A stretch of DNA of 64,000 nucleotides, taken from NCBI GenBank assembly GCA_019915135.1, contig JAHLMK010000002.1:434001-498000 (forward strand), read 5' to 3'. Source of the DNA: Strobilurus pachycystidiatus (Eukaryota; Basidiomycota; Agaricomycetes; Agaricales; Physalacriaceae). Position 1 is the stretch's first letter; each line of letters begins with the position of its first letter. The notes beneath the pieces are model-generated. The model was given only the letters and a program-made list of their open reading frames with translations. It was not told the DNA's origin and did no database searches. Below are positions 1-14,540 of the stretch, in pieces. Made by a program: the position numbers and the translations under genes.

Positions 1-45
1 ACAAGCTGAGAGGTTTGTATGAACAGGGCGCCAAGATGGTATCGT

Positions 46-2897
<2,852 letters not shown>

Positions 2898-5800
2898 TCA
2901 TTCAGAGTCCGAGGATGTTGAATCCCATCCAGCGTTTATAAAGTTCGGTGGAGCGCCGGGGTCAGTAACACTGCGGAAGACCATCTTTTCCCCAGGTTTG
3001 CGTGGTCCCAGGAAAGTTGGATAACTCATGCGCAGACCCTTTCTGCTAACCACGGCTTCATCATCGGATGAAAAGGCCGGGCCCTCGTCATCAAATTCAT
3101 CTGCAGCCACATGCCGGCTCGCTGGAACAATGGGCAGATCCCCCACAACCAACAGAGTATTCTCCGGCTCGTCCACGTTCCCCGCGATCGGAGACTTGTC
3201 CTTGGTAGACATCGAAGACCAGCGCCGTTTCGCAAAGTTGAATGGCGACGGATCAAATGTAATCGCAACTGGGCGACTGACGTCCACAATGGGAATAGCC
3301 TCGTCGCAGTGGATTGAAACAGGTGGAGGAGAGTGGCCTTCGGCGGGTGTGACGGGTCCGTCCGACGAGGTCGACGAATCGTCGTCCCCGGAACATTGCT
3401 TGGCCCAAGCACGCATGGCAAAGTTGAGCGGGTTCGGTTTGCCTAGCAGTGGCATGAAAGGTCTCGATATCCGCACCGGTGTGAATGCAGAGGGCTCAAT
3501 ACCATGTCTGGCCTTCTTCGGTGTGGGACTGTCCAGAACTTCATCGACATCCCCGGTCTCTAAGGATCGTTTCTTGTCGAGTACGATGGTTATGGTTTCC
3601 CTATTCTGCTCCATCTTCAACCGGACCTTGTCGCGCTCTGCAGCACGCTCCGCCCGACTGAGAGTCGGAGTAGGAGCCGGGCGAACCTTCTTAGGCTTCT
3701 TGTCAAATTGCCCATTATTGTTCCTGGGCTGGTCCTTGAAGGGTACCGGTGTCGATAATGGAAGGTCATCCACAGGCTCTTGCTTGACGATCGTAGGTTC
3801 TGATATTGCGTGTAGGCGTGGCCTACCCCGTGTGCGTCTCTCGGGACCTGCACTGACCGACGCAGCTGGAACTGGCTCAGCGGTGCGTGAGTGTTTTCCG
3901 TACGTGACCTTACCCTGGCGTAAGGGACGCGCCGACGGAGACGGGGAGTCCTTGTGAGTCTCCTCAAGCCGAAGACGTTTGGCGGGACGGTCGTCTTCCG
4001 GGGCGTGGCGCTTAGAAGGCTTGCTCGGCGAAATAGATGCAGACGCTGCAAGCTTGCGATCCAGGACAGTGAGTGCCTTTTGCGACAATCGGCGAGATGG
4101 GGTCGATTCGCCCAAAGGCGTTATTTCACGAGGTGTACCTTGTGATGCCGATGCGCTTCCAGGCAGGTTGACGCGTCTTGGCCAAGGCTGCCCATAGATG
4201 TCAAAATGACGCATGCACCTTGAGAAACGATGAGATAAGACCTATGAAATCAAGAAGAATTCACGCACCTCGGACATTCCAGCTTGGTCTTCTTCTTTGC
4301 CAACTCGAGACCCCATACCACCTCCGAGTCCACCGATATGACAGGTAATATATTCGAGCACGTTGCACAGAGTGGCAGGGGTTTCCCATCTGCGTCTCTT
4401 GGGATATCGGGTGGTTTAGGCAGCTCGTTGACCTCAGAGGCACTAGTCACGGCTCCAGGTCGTGTGCGCAGCATTCTCGGAGGTTCGCTGTCCTCCTTCT
4501 TGACTTTGACGTCCCCTTTCAATGCCTTGACGCGAGATGGTGTGGGCGTAGGTGCTGGAGGTGTGACCGAAGCCTTCTCCTTGCCTTTCCCCTTGGCATT
4601 AGTACTCGTTGTGGCGGACACAAGCAAAGTTGAGACGGAACGGGTCAGGCGCTTCTTCGGCGGTGAGAGAGTAGCAGATTGCACGGCGGGAGTTGTTGAA
4701 GGAGAAGGAACAGGAACAGAAGGATTGACAGATTGGCTGGTTCGCGCCTGCTCTTCAGCCTGCCGTTTCTGACGTCGGGTGGATATGATGGAACGGAAGG
4801 ATGACTTGGATGCCGAGGTCGTGGGTGGTGGGATTTCTTCGATGGAAGTTAACGAGCTCAAAGATGAAGCCGAACGAGAGTGCACGAGTGTAGAGGATGG
4901 ACCCGATGACAACGATGAGAGAGAAGACACGGTGGAGGCGGCGTCGTCAGCAGCTTCCGTGGCAAAGGATGGAGGCGCGGTCGAGTCAGCGTTGCTTTCG
5001 ACCTCTGCCGATAGTTCGATTTCACCATCGTCTGGGATGTCCGTCGCGTTTGCTAATGGCACAATGTCGTCATCCTCGTCGCTTTCGTCGGATTCGTCCT
5101 CTTTCTCCGCCTTTTTGGAAACGGCATAAACGCCTCGACGCGTACGTCTTTCGTCTAAGTTGACTTGCTCGTCGGGTTCGTCGCTGCTGGGCACGCCAAC
5201 ATCAGACTCTGACTCGGAATCAGATGCAGTGCATTCTTGTTCCTGATGAGGCGCGTATCCACCCTGCCCCTTCCTTTCGCATGTCTCACACAGACAGTGT
5301 TTGTTCCGCCGACCGACTGTCCAATGTGAATGAATTATGATCCTCCAGAAAATAGAGCAAAGCACGCACAATATGAGTCGCCGTAATGGGCAGTGATTTC
5401 TTCGCCTATAGCTATAGGTCTGAGTGTGCGGAACGTGATGTACCTTCCTTCGCGGAAAAGTTCGCAGTTGTTATCACAGTCATGCTACACGGTAAATCAG
5501 TGGGGATGACCCGGCGCACGAGAGGTTGACACTGACGTTCACAAATCGGGCCGGCCCTAAGAACAAGTGATTCTTTTTCATTTGCTTAGAATGGATAACA
5601 CTGAAATCGCGGCGGATGTCGCTGTTGCGAATGCCGGTGCGCTTGAGCTCCCTGTCCTCGTCGTCGGTGAGGTTGGCCATGGATCCTTTGAGCTCTGTGA
5701 TGACGGTGCCGGGTATAAGTTTGCGTGTTGCGAGGATACAGAGCTCGGATTTTCCGGTGGAATGTGAGTATCGGGAGGTGTGCGAGATCTCGATGCAGCC

Positions 5801-6344
5801 CGAGGGGTGGTACAGTTCAAAGTAGCGGGAGGCATGGCTGGATGGGAAGGAGCGTAAGCGGCGAAGAAGGCTGCGACAAGCGAAGGACACACGTGGCGAA
5901 CGCGTTTATCTGCTTCTGGGTATAGTGCTTGAGATAGTAGCGAATAGGAGGAAGCCTTTTCATTGGTCAGTGTGTCACCGTCGGCAAGGGAGGGAAAAGA
6001 ACGGACAGGAGGAGCTCGTTGACGGCCATGCGGGTGGCGACGGGCACTGGGCCTTTGGTGACGACGAGCTGCAGTGAACGCGTCCTGAGCATGCGGTGCG
6101 GGTAGGAGAGAACGAGACTCACGCGTCGGACAATGTGCAGCAGGTCGTCCGCATCTGTCTTGGGCAGGCGACGCGTGGGGTCCATTTTGTGCACGAGCAG
6201 CGGCACGACGCCCGTGCCGAGCTTCTCGACGAGCAGATGGCTGAGGAAGTCGTCGTCCTTGGACAAATCGCGCATGTTCATGATTTTCGTCGGTCGCCAT
6301 TCGAGTGCGCCCCTGGCGGGTATGGGTGTCGACGACGGAGGCAT
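2898..6344 (-). CDS. SET9: Histone H4 lysine-20 methyltransferase SET9 (Suv4-20 type)
   Basis: Methylates histone H4 on Lys20 in the nucleus, a mark tied to DNA-damage checkpoint signalling in fungi. The N-terminal block carries LSHLLVEKLGTG and PTRRLPKTDADD, followed by LPPIRYYLKHYTQKQINAF and RYFELYHPSGCIEI. The SET core has GPARFVN spliced to HDCDNN, then GEEITAHYGDSYFG and the zinc-binding CLCETC. A very long acidic and Ser/Pro-rich C-terminal half has a CPRC pair spanning the intron near 4215-4260. At least five introns join in frame, including one with a GTCCGT donor near 6005. The reading frame upstream of 6344 has no ATG before an in-frame stop, so 6344 is the first possible start. 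A later ATG before RDLSKDDD is possible. Confidence 0.93.
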
Positions 6345-6864
6345 CGGGCTGGTCGACGAGGGAGGCGCCGCTCTCGGGGCGGGGATGGAAGAGGGATTGA
6401 TTGTGTTGGCCACAGTTTAGACGGAGCCCGGGGTTATATTCGAGGCTCCGCGTCACGAGTTTTGTCCCATTATGTCACCTCCGACAAGACCTCCGTCCCT
6501 ACTCTGCCTTGTCTGGCTCTTGTTTCTTGTTCTGTTTCTCCTTGCCTTGTTTGCTCTGTGATCCACATGTTATTGTAATGGCAGATCTTTGTTCTCCATC
6601 TATTGTTCGACAACAAGAGAAAGGACAAGGCCATCCAAATGGACGCATACAACAAACTATAGCGCCCTGCCATGATCGTCACTTCGTTTTCACCGAATGC
6701 ACAGCACGGTAGCCCCCATCAGCCCATCAACGCGACAACATCGCTTCGTTTCACGCGTTATCACAGGATACGGCAAGACACCAACTTTGCATTGCCTACA
6801 AAACGTATCTATCATAAAGTACATGCTACATTAATCACGCCATACAACATCCGGCTGAATGATC
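6345..6864. other. Intergenic: SET9 promoter and polyubiquitin 3' region
   Basis: About 520 bp between two minus-strand genes. It should hold the SET9 promoter and the polyubiquitin 3' UTR. No conserved coding frame or repeat was seen. Confidence 0.5.
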
Positions 6865-8837
<1,973 letters not shown>

Positions 8838-9060
8838 ATCGTGAAAGAGAAAGCTGGGTGAAATTAGAGATGGTGGTGGGGAGAGAAAGAGTTGGTGAGG
8901 AGCTTATCGCGCCGCGTGGTGCCGAAATGGACTTGGGGTATTTGGTGGTGCTTGGCTGGAAGTTCCGAATGGAACGGGTATGATTCTGGATTGTCCAAGC
9001 AGTTTGAGCTTGTACTCAGAAGAACACGTCGTCTTCAGTGTTTAGGGATTTCACTGTTGA

Positions 9061-9068
9061 GAACCTTC
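9061..9068 (-). promoter_or_regulatory. Possible heat-shock element upstream of polyubiquitin
   Basis: GAACCTTC, followed directly by another GAA, fits the inverted nGAAnnTTCn unit of heat-shock elements. It lies about 270 bp upstream of the polyubiquitin start, a gene type normally induced by heat. One core match alone is weak evidence. The rest of 8838-9350 holds no gene. Confidence 0.3.
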
Positions 9069-9350
9069 GAACCTGGTGGAGGAAAGTTAGTGGCGAACCA
9101 GCCGTTTCACAAGAGCTCGGCAGACTCCGATGTGGCGAGCGCAGGTCTACTTTCCGCCTAAGTACTGTAACGGTTACAATGTAGCGATTCGTGTTGATAC
9201 CCTATATTTCCTCGATGTCCTCCGCATCCTAAGCTGTTGTTCATTGTATATCTACTGTTCAGGGTGATAGAGTTTGATACAAATTCAAAATGCAAAGCTA
9301 TGCATGCAAAAATCAGAATCGCGCTCTCGATTCCTGCTTGTAAGTCCACG

Positions 9351-9965
9351 TTAAACCACAATCTTGGACAGCCTGGTCTTCAGTCTCTCCTTGACTGACC
9401 CCCTCCACTCCTGCTCTAGGATGCAATAACTGGCAGCATCCGCATAGTAGTTCGTGTCTTCCACACTCCTCCAACATTCCCTCCGAATCGCCTCCAACTT
9501 TGCGCCCGCAACCTTGTCAAACCATCCCCGCATTGGCGCATTCTCCGTCGACGTCTCGAAGCTAACCCGGTGCATTTGTCTCTGGTCAAAGAGGTACTCC
9601 AGAAGCACATAGAGCGTCTCCGTCCCGACAGCCTTCCCGTGGAAATCAGGCAACAGCAGAATCCCCATCTCAACAGATCTATTGAATGCATCGAAATTCC
9701 TGAATCCAATCATGCCCGCGAAGACACGCGACCCGTCCATTGGGATGTGAACGTGATAGTCGCAGTAGGAGGGCTCTGCGGCTCTGAATTGCCTCAGCTT
9801 GGCGGCGTCCTCGGTGGTCATGGCGACTGGAAATTGGGGGAGATATCGGCGAACATCTGGATGTGCGCGAAGGGTTGCGATGAGATGATCCTCGGTGTCA
9901 TCCGCTTGATCGAACTGCAAGCGGTCTATTGGTGAATGAAGTTTGAGAGGATAGTCGCCGGCCAT
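9351..9965 (-). CDS. GNAT-family N-acetyltransferase
   Basis: Intronless 204-residue protein with the GNAT fold of the RimJ/RimL type. It has an N-terminal strand region, RVFAGMIGFRNFD, a central SVEMGILLLPDFHGKAVGTE block that matches the acetyl-CoA-binding motif A, and MHRVSFETSTENAPMRGWFDK, a typical motif B. It should transfer acetyl from acetyl-CoA to an amine, but the substrate cannot be told from sequence. The start ATG at 9963-9965 is the first in frame. No signal peptide or membrane segment is visible. Confidence 0.9.
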   Translation of the reverse strand: MAGDYPLKLHSPIDRLQFDQADDTEDHLIATLRAHPDVRRYLPQFPVAMTTEDAAKLRQFRAAEPSYCDYHVHIPMDGSRVFAGMIGFRNFDAFNRSVEMGILLLPDFHGKAVGTETLYVLLEYLFDQRQMHRVSFETSTENAPMRGWFDKVAGAKLEAIRRECWRSVEDTNYYADAASYCILEQEWRGSVKERLKTRLSKIVV

Positions 9966-10170
9966 GATAGTGAAGGTTCAAGTGTCGATTGAGTATGACT
10001 CTGAGTCGCCGGCCCCGAAATCGTAAAGTTCCTGCGATCCTGTAATGATCCGGATGCAGAGGACTCCAGGCAGTCGTTGAAGTAAAAAAAAGTCTCGCAA
10101 GGGGCGATGGGTTTGATTCGAAAGCAAGATATGGATACAGTAGATGAAAATCACAACAAATCGACCTACC

Positions 10171-11039
10171 TCATTTCCGCCCTTTCCCCTTCTTCACGCC
10201 TTTACGCCTGGATGCCTTTCCACCGGCCAATTCAGCCTTCTCTAATTTTCGGGCGTGCTGTTTTGACTTTTCGTGCTTGCGTGCATCCTTGGTCTGATAG
10301 CGGATCTTTTGTGGCCTTGATTTAGGCTTGGAAGGCACTGATTGGGGTTTGGAGGTCCTCGGAACAGACTTGACTGGCGCAGAGTGAACGTTCTCCGAGG
10401 GAAGTGGAGTCGGGTCCGTGCCATGTATGAGACTATCAGGGTCAAAGTCCTCCACGACAGCCACGGTGGCTAGGACCTCCTCGTCCTCGTACTCTTGCTG
10501 CTTTTGTTTCCCCTTCGAGGATGAGGAGATCCCGTTCCAGTCATCATCTTCGCCGTCCGAATGTAGAGATGGCATGGGTTCTGCGGTACGGAGTAAAGTA
10601 TGAGTTGGGCTCAACGATTTGGGTAGACGAAGCACTCGCCTACTGTACCGCCGTAGGCACTCTCTACTTGGGCCGCATTTTCAGCAGCACGTTCCCTGAG
10701 CATCCGTCGTTGCTACCGAGTGTACGGGTCAACTGCGAGCCTCGGATTGGCCTGGAAGGACGCCACGTACCTCGCGCCGAGCTTCTAGACGGTCCTGTTT
10801 CTCGCGCTCGACCGCCTTTTTTCGGGCGGCATCTGCTTTGGCGACTTTTCGTTTGTGAAACCCGGTCAAATATTCTCTGGAAAAAAAAACTGCATTAGGA
10901 TCCCAGTATCTCCAGGCATGGCCTTTGTCCACCTGCGGGCCTCATCGTCGAAGACAATCTCCTTGATCTGTTCCCTTTTCGCTTTCTTCTTTGCTGCGAT
11001 GGCAGCGTGCGACCTGGTGAGAGTGGAAAGATTGGACAT
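10171..11039 (-). CDS. RRP17: Ribosomal RNA-processing protein 17 (Nol12 family)
   Basis: Nucleolar RNA-binding protein of the Rrp17/Nol12 family, needed for 5' processing of pre-60S rRNA (family knowledge). The family core is complete across three introns: KEIVFDDEARR splices to EYLTGFHKRKVAKADAARK, then REKQDRLEARRE splices to QRRMLRERAAENAAQVESAYG. A Ser/Asp-rich middle and a strongly basic tail ending in GVKKGKGRK follow, fitting nucleolar targeting. I chose the ATG at 11039 (SNLSTLTRSHAAIAAKKK). An in-frame ATG at 11087 would add 16 less typical residues. The gene is divergent from the FAM72 homologue on the plus strand. Confidence 0.85.
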
Positions 11040-11363
11040 GGAGGCGAGGGGCAGACGGAGGCGGAGGCCAAAAGCCGGGGCCGGCAATTAACCGGTGAAC
11101 AGTTCCCGTCGATCATCTTTATTGAGTGGTTCAGCGTAAGTAGAGGTCCTCGGATACGCTTGGTCCGTGACTACGTGGTGCTACTATTCTCAGGCGTACT
11201 ATCGGGATCTCTACGCGTCTCTCTGCTCTCTGACTGCAACGGCCTCCTCGGGATCCGCTCAATGCCTGCCACCCTGTCTGCCTCCTCAATCTCCGCCGCC
11301 CATGCCTTCCCCCGCCCATACCAACGGTCGACAGCCGAGCTCAGCCTCTCTCACTCTCCCACC
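11040..11363. promoter_or_regulatory. Shared upstream region of RRP17 and the FAM72 homologue
   Basis: About 320 bp between two divergent start codons. The region is rich in CT tracts on the plus strand near the FAM72 side. No specific operator was recognised. Confidence 0.4.
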
Positions 11364-12457
11364 ATGCATTCCTGGCATACTCCCGCTCACGCCTATCCCG
11401 GGAACCCTTATCCTGTCGTGCCGCCAACGCTAATAGCAGCACACACGGTCTGGATACTAGACTGTAGGTCCTGCGGGACGTTTCTGACGAACCGAGGCAT
11501 GAAGGTTGGTCCCGCCTTTGGCGAACCGGATCTCTCTGATGCGTAACCCTCAAGGCGGTGCTTCTCTTGCGGCCAAATGTCCCGTTGTACTCTTCAGACG
11601 CGTTGCCGATAAACTGCTCCGCGTACACATCCAATCCAGACGCACTCCGCCCCCATTCATGTCGCCAGTCCTCCTCCAACTCGACACCCAGGACATGTGA
11701 GTGCTTGACACAGACACTGTGCTGTCATGGGTGCGGGACTGCCGTTGGCTATATGATTGTGATCCCAGTATGTCCACTTGCTGTCATGTTGTTGTGTGTT
11801 AAACTTGTCTCGCAGTGCATGCGATGCACGTCTTCAATTACAACGGCGAACCGTGCTACGAATGGGCATCGCTTCGTATTCCACTCTAGTGAAATCGTCG
11901 AGACAGAACGTCATTATGTCCCCGACGAGCCTGGTGTCATCCGATACACAGAGTCACCTCCTTCTCCACCAGGTCTGCTGTCTCATTCTCAGCATACCCA
12001 TTCCCATTTCCATCCCCGTCACGAGTCTTCTCCAGCTTTCCGCCCAGAATCACATCTTCCCACACCGCCGCTCGAAACAGCGGACGATTCTCCTATGTCT
12101 TCCATCTCCACGTCCCCTGTCAGCGAATCCTTTTCATTCACAGAATACGCCACATCTTTGTTCCCATATGCACCCCAGCCTAGTCTTCCCACATCCCAAT
12201 CCCGACTCATCAGACCTTCCTCGCCAGGTTCTGATGACTCTGACGATTCCCTTCCACCGCCACTCGAATCCCCTCCATATGCCTACGCGTATGGCTTACC
12301 TACTGAGCACGCAATATCACCTCCACCTCGTCTTCTGAAACCCGGAGACGTGCTTTATTGGCATCATCTTTCGAGACACGGAGAGCTACCAGGTGTTCAG
12401 GAGGACGCGAGGGCTCGCATTCCCGCGGCTAAAAAGCTACCTACCTACAACCGTTGA
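11364..12457 (+). CDS. FAM72 family protein
   Basis: Small Cys-rich protein related to animal FAM72, whose human member binds and antagonises the uracil-DNA glycosylase UNG2 (family knowledge). The family pattern is clear: VWILDCRSCGTFLTNRGMK, an intron, AVLLLRPNVPLYSSDALP, CECLTQTLCCHGCGTAVGY, an intron, CMRCTSS, then GHRFVFHSSEI. The terminal family motif LLKPGDVLYWHHLSRHGEL comes only after a Ser/Pro-rich insert of about 130 residues. The ATG at 11364 has a CACC context. An in-frame ATG at 11262 is the alternative. Its role in fungi is unknown. Confidence 0.83.
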
Positions 12458-13070
12458 TCCAATGCAAAATCACGAACTATCGACATATCGGGCTCGGAGC
12501 GCCCAGTATTCTTATATTTCCTCTCAGCATGACCTTCCCACTGTACATCATACAAGTATACCGTCGTTTTGTTGTTGCAGGTTTCTTACTGTACTTTGAA
12601 TCATAATATTGACCTGGATTTTGATTTCGGAGATTGGGAGGATTATTGGGCTCAGAATGGGGTCGCTAAGTGCGGGGTGCATCTTAACTCCATGGATTGT
12701 CAGTACCGCGGGTATGGAGTAGAGATGATAGCCTCGGTCGTCGACAGTCCGAATCGGACGACATGGCTGCTCGGCGCCCAAGTCTTAGTTTCTAAGTTTC
12801 TTTGTGTCATCAAAGATGTTCGTTGTCTGGATGCGCCCGATAGTCGCGGCCATGAATGTAAAGCGTCCTTTGGTCATCAGCATCGTTGGTTGTTCTTCAT
12901 TTGGTTCCGTGGCACAAACGCGCTAGCGCGTCGACCCTTGAAGAGCGTACACTGAGCGTACACGACTACAGCGACCTACAGCGACTGAGCGACACGATGC
13001 GGAGGCTCGGCCCGATGAAATAGTGGTCCGAAAATGGCGAGTGAACGTTTACACCTTGACACTTACAGCC
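12458..13070. other. Intergenic between FAM72 homologue and BOS1
   Basis: About 610 bp. No coding frame was recognised. It contains the 14-bp palindrome ACGCGCTAGCGCGT at 12918-12931 and short direct repeats (GAGCGTACACT and ACAGCGAC, each twice) at about 12943-12990, just upstream of BOS1. Confidence 0.5.
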
Positions 13071-13883
13071 ATGAACTCGCTCTACACGTCTGGCGTGCGC
13101 CAGACAAACTCAATACAGTCGGATCTTGAGCGCCTTCGGAATGGCGACAACTCTCCCTCGCTGTTGGGTGCGTAGTCTTTGGCCTATCCATTGAACAACT
13201 TCGAGCAATATGGTTAGGGCAGATATCGGCGTCCCTCGCTGCAATGCATCGGACGATAGACGACTATGATTCCATGGCGAAGCGGGAAATGATTAAGGCC
13301 AAACAAGAAAAGGGACAACTGTCAGTGCCTGTCCATACTTGCATGCTCACTCGAGTAAATATACCCTCCCAGTCGCGTGCAGAAATTCAGGACAGACTAC
13401 ACGGACTTGCGCGGGCAATTCGAAAAGCTCAAGGCGGAGGCGACAGCGCAGAAGGATGCAGAAGCCCGGGCAGAACTTCTACCGACGAACTCTCCGTCGG
13501 ACGCTGCGCGACGGCGATTCCATACCACCTCGGCACAATCCACATTACCTCCCGAGCTTGTTTCCGAGTCACCGTTTCGCAATCCCAACTTTACCAGCCG
13601 CGAAGAGCATGCTCTGAACGAGCACACGTTCATCCAGAATACTGAAGCTCGGCTGGACGAGTTCCTCGCACAGGGCACCCTGGTGCTAAACGACCTCATG
13701 GATCAACGGAACATGCTGAAAGGAACTCAACGGCGGCTTCTGGATGCTGCCAACACGCTCGGGCTGAGCAGGAATGTCATCGGCTGGATTGAGCGCCGTA
13801 GTACGCAGGACACGTACATCTTTCTAGCCGGCGCTGTAGTCACCTTTTTCTGTTTTTGGCTCATATGGCACTATCTCGGATAG
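13071..13883 (+). CDS. BOS1: ER-Golgi v-SNARE BOS1 (membrin/GOSR2)
   Basis: Qb SNARE for fusion of ER-derived vesicles with the Golgi. The start is MNSLYTSGVRQTNSIQSDL, typical of the family, followed by two introns (joins at GDNSPSLLG-QISAS and KGQLS-KFRTDY). The conserved stretch FRNPNFTSREEHALNEHTF leads into the SNARE motif with a QNTEARLDEF start. The end is a C-terminal membrane anchor, YIFLAGAVVTFFCFWLIW. Total length of about 240 residues fits the family. The anchor faces the Golgi/ER lumen and the SNARE helix is cytosolic. Confidence 0.92.
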
Positions 13884-14540
13884 ATGGGTGAGCACCAAGT
13901 TGTTGGTTTACTTTACTGAGGACGCTCATGTCTGAATAGATTTCTCACTATTTATGTGCTCTTACGTGGACGCTGTACATTATCCACCATTTCCTTGTAA
14001 GGAATACAATATCCTTTCCGCCATCACGAAGGGATGAATCTACACGTTTGTTCAACGTGGTACATTGCAATGTGTACAGCGACAACCATCCAGCGGTCAG
14101 GATGAGTACTGGATCTCGAGCGTATCTCCCAAATGTCGGCACAATCAGACTCTTCTTGCCACAGTACTGACACTGGATCAGCGACCCTCTGATGTTTACG
14201 ACAAAGTCATTATCAGGTCATTATTGGGGAGTAGGTGTTGAGTATCTTCGACTTGCATGGTAATTCGATCGAAGCCAGCCTTGTGATGGATCATGGCAAG
14301 TGTGGCCGCTTAAGACAATCACGCGTCGTCAGTTGTGCATTCTGAGAGTGAGAAAAAGAGATATAGAGAGACGTTGAGATGATAGAGTCCAGCGCGACAT
14401 AGCGGCAAATGAATATATCGGTCAGGAGCGCAAATATGAGGGTGCTGACATCAGCGACCTCTCCTTGAACAAGTCGAGTCACCATCATTCATCCGTCCGC
14501 CCAACGTCCACTTGCCTGCCAACGGTCTGCCCGAACCACC
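13884..14540. other. Intergenic between BOS1 and TRP1
   Basis: About 660 bp holding the BOS1 3' UTR and the TRP1 promoter. No gene, repeat or recognised site was found. Confidence 0.5.

Noticed and set aside
3028..3957. 309-residue open frame on the plus strand
   Set aside because: It is antisense to the low-complexity C-terminal half of SET9. Ser/Pro/Asp-rich coding DNA often leaves the opposite strand open, and the frame shows no family signature.
5941..6010. Apparent frameshift between the second and third SET9 exons
   Set aside because: A GTCCGT donor inside CTCCTGTCC and the acceptor in AATGAAAAG give an in-frame join (NELLLLPPIRYY), so no lesion is needed.
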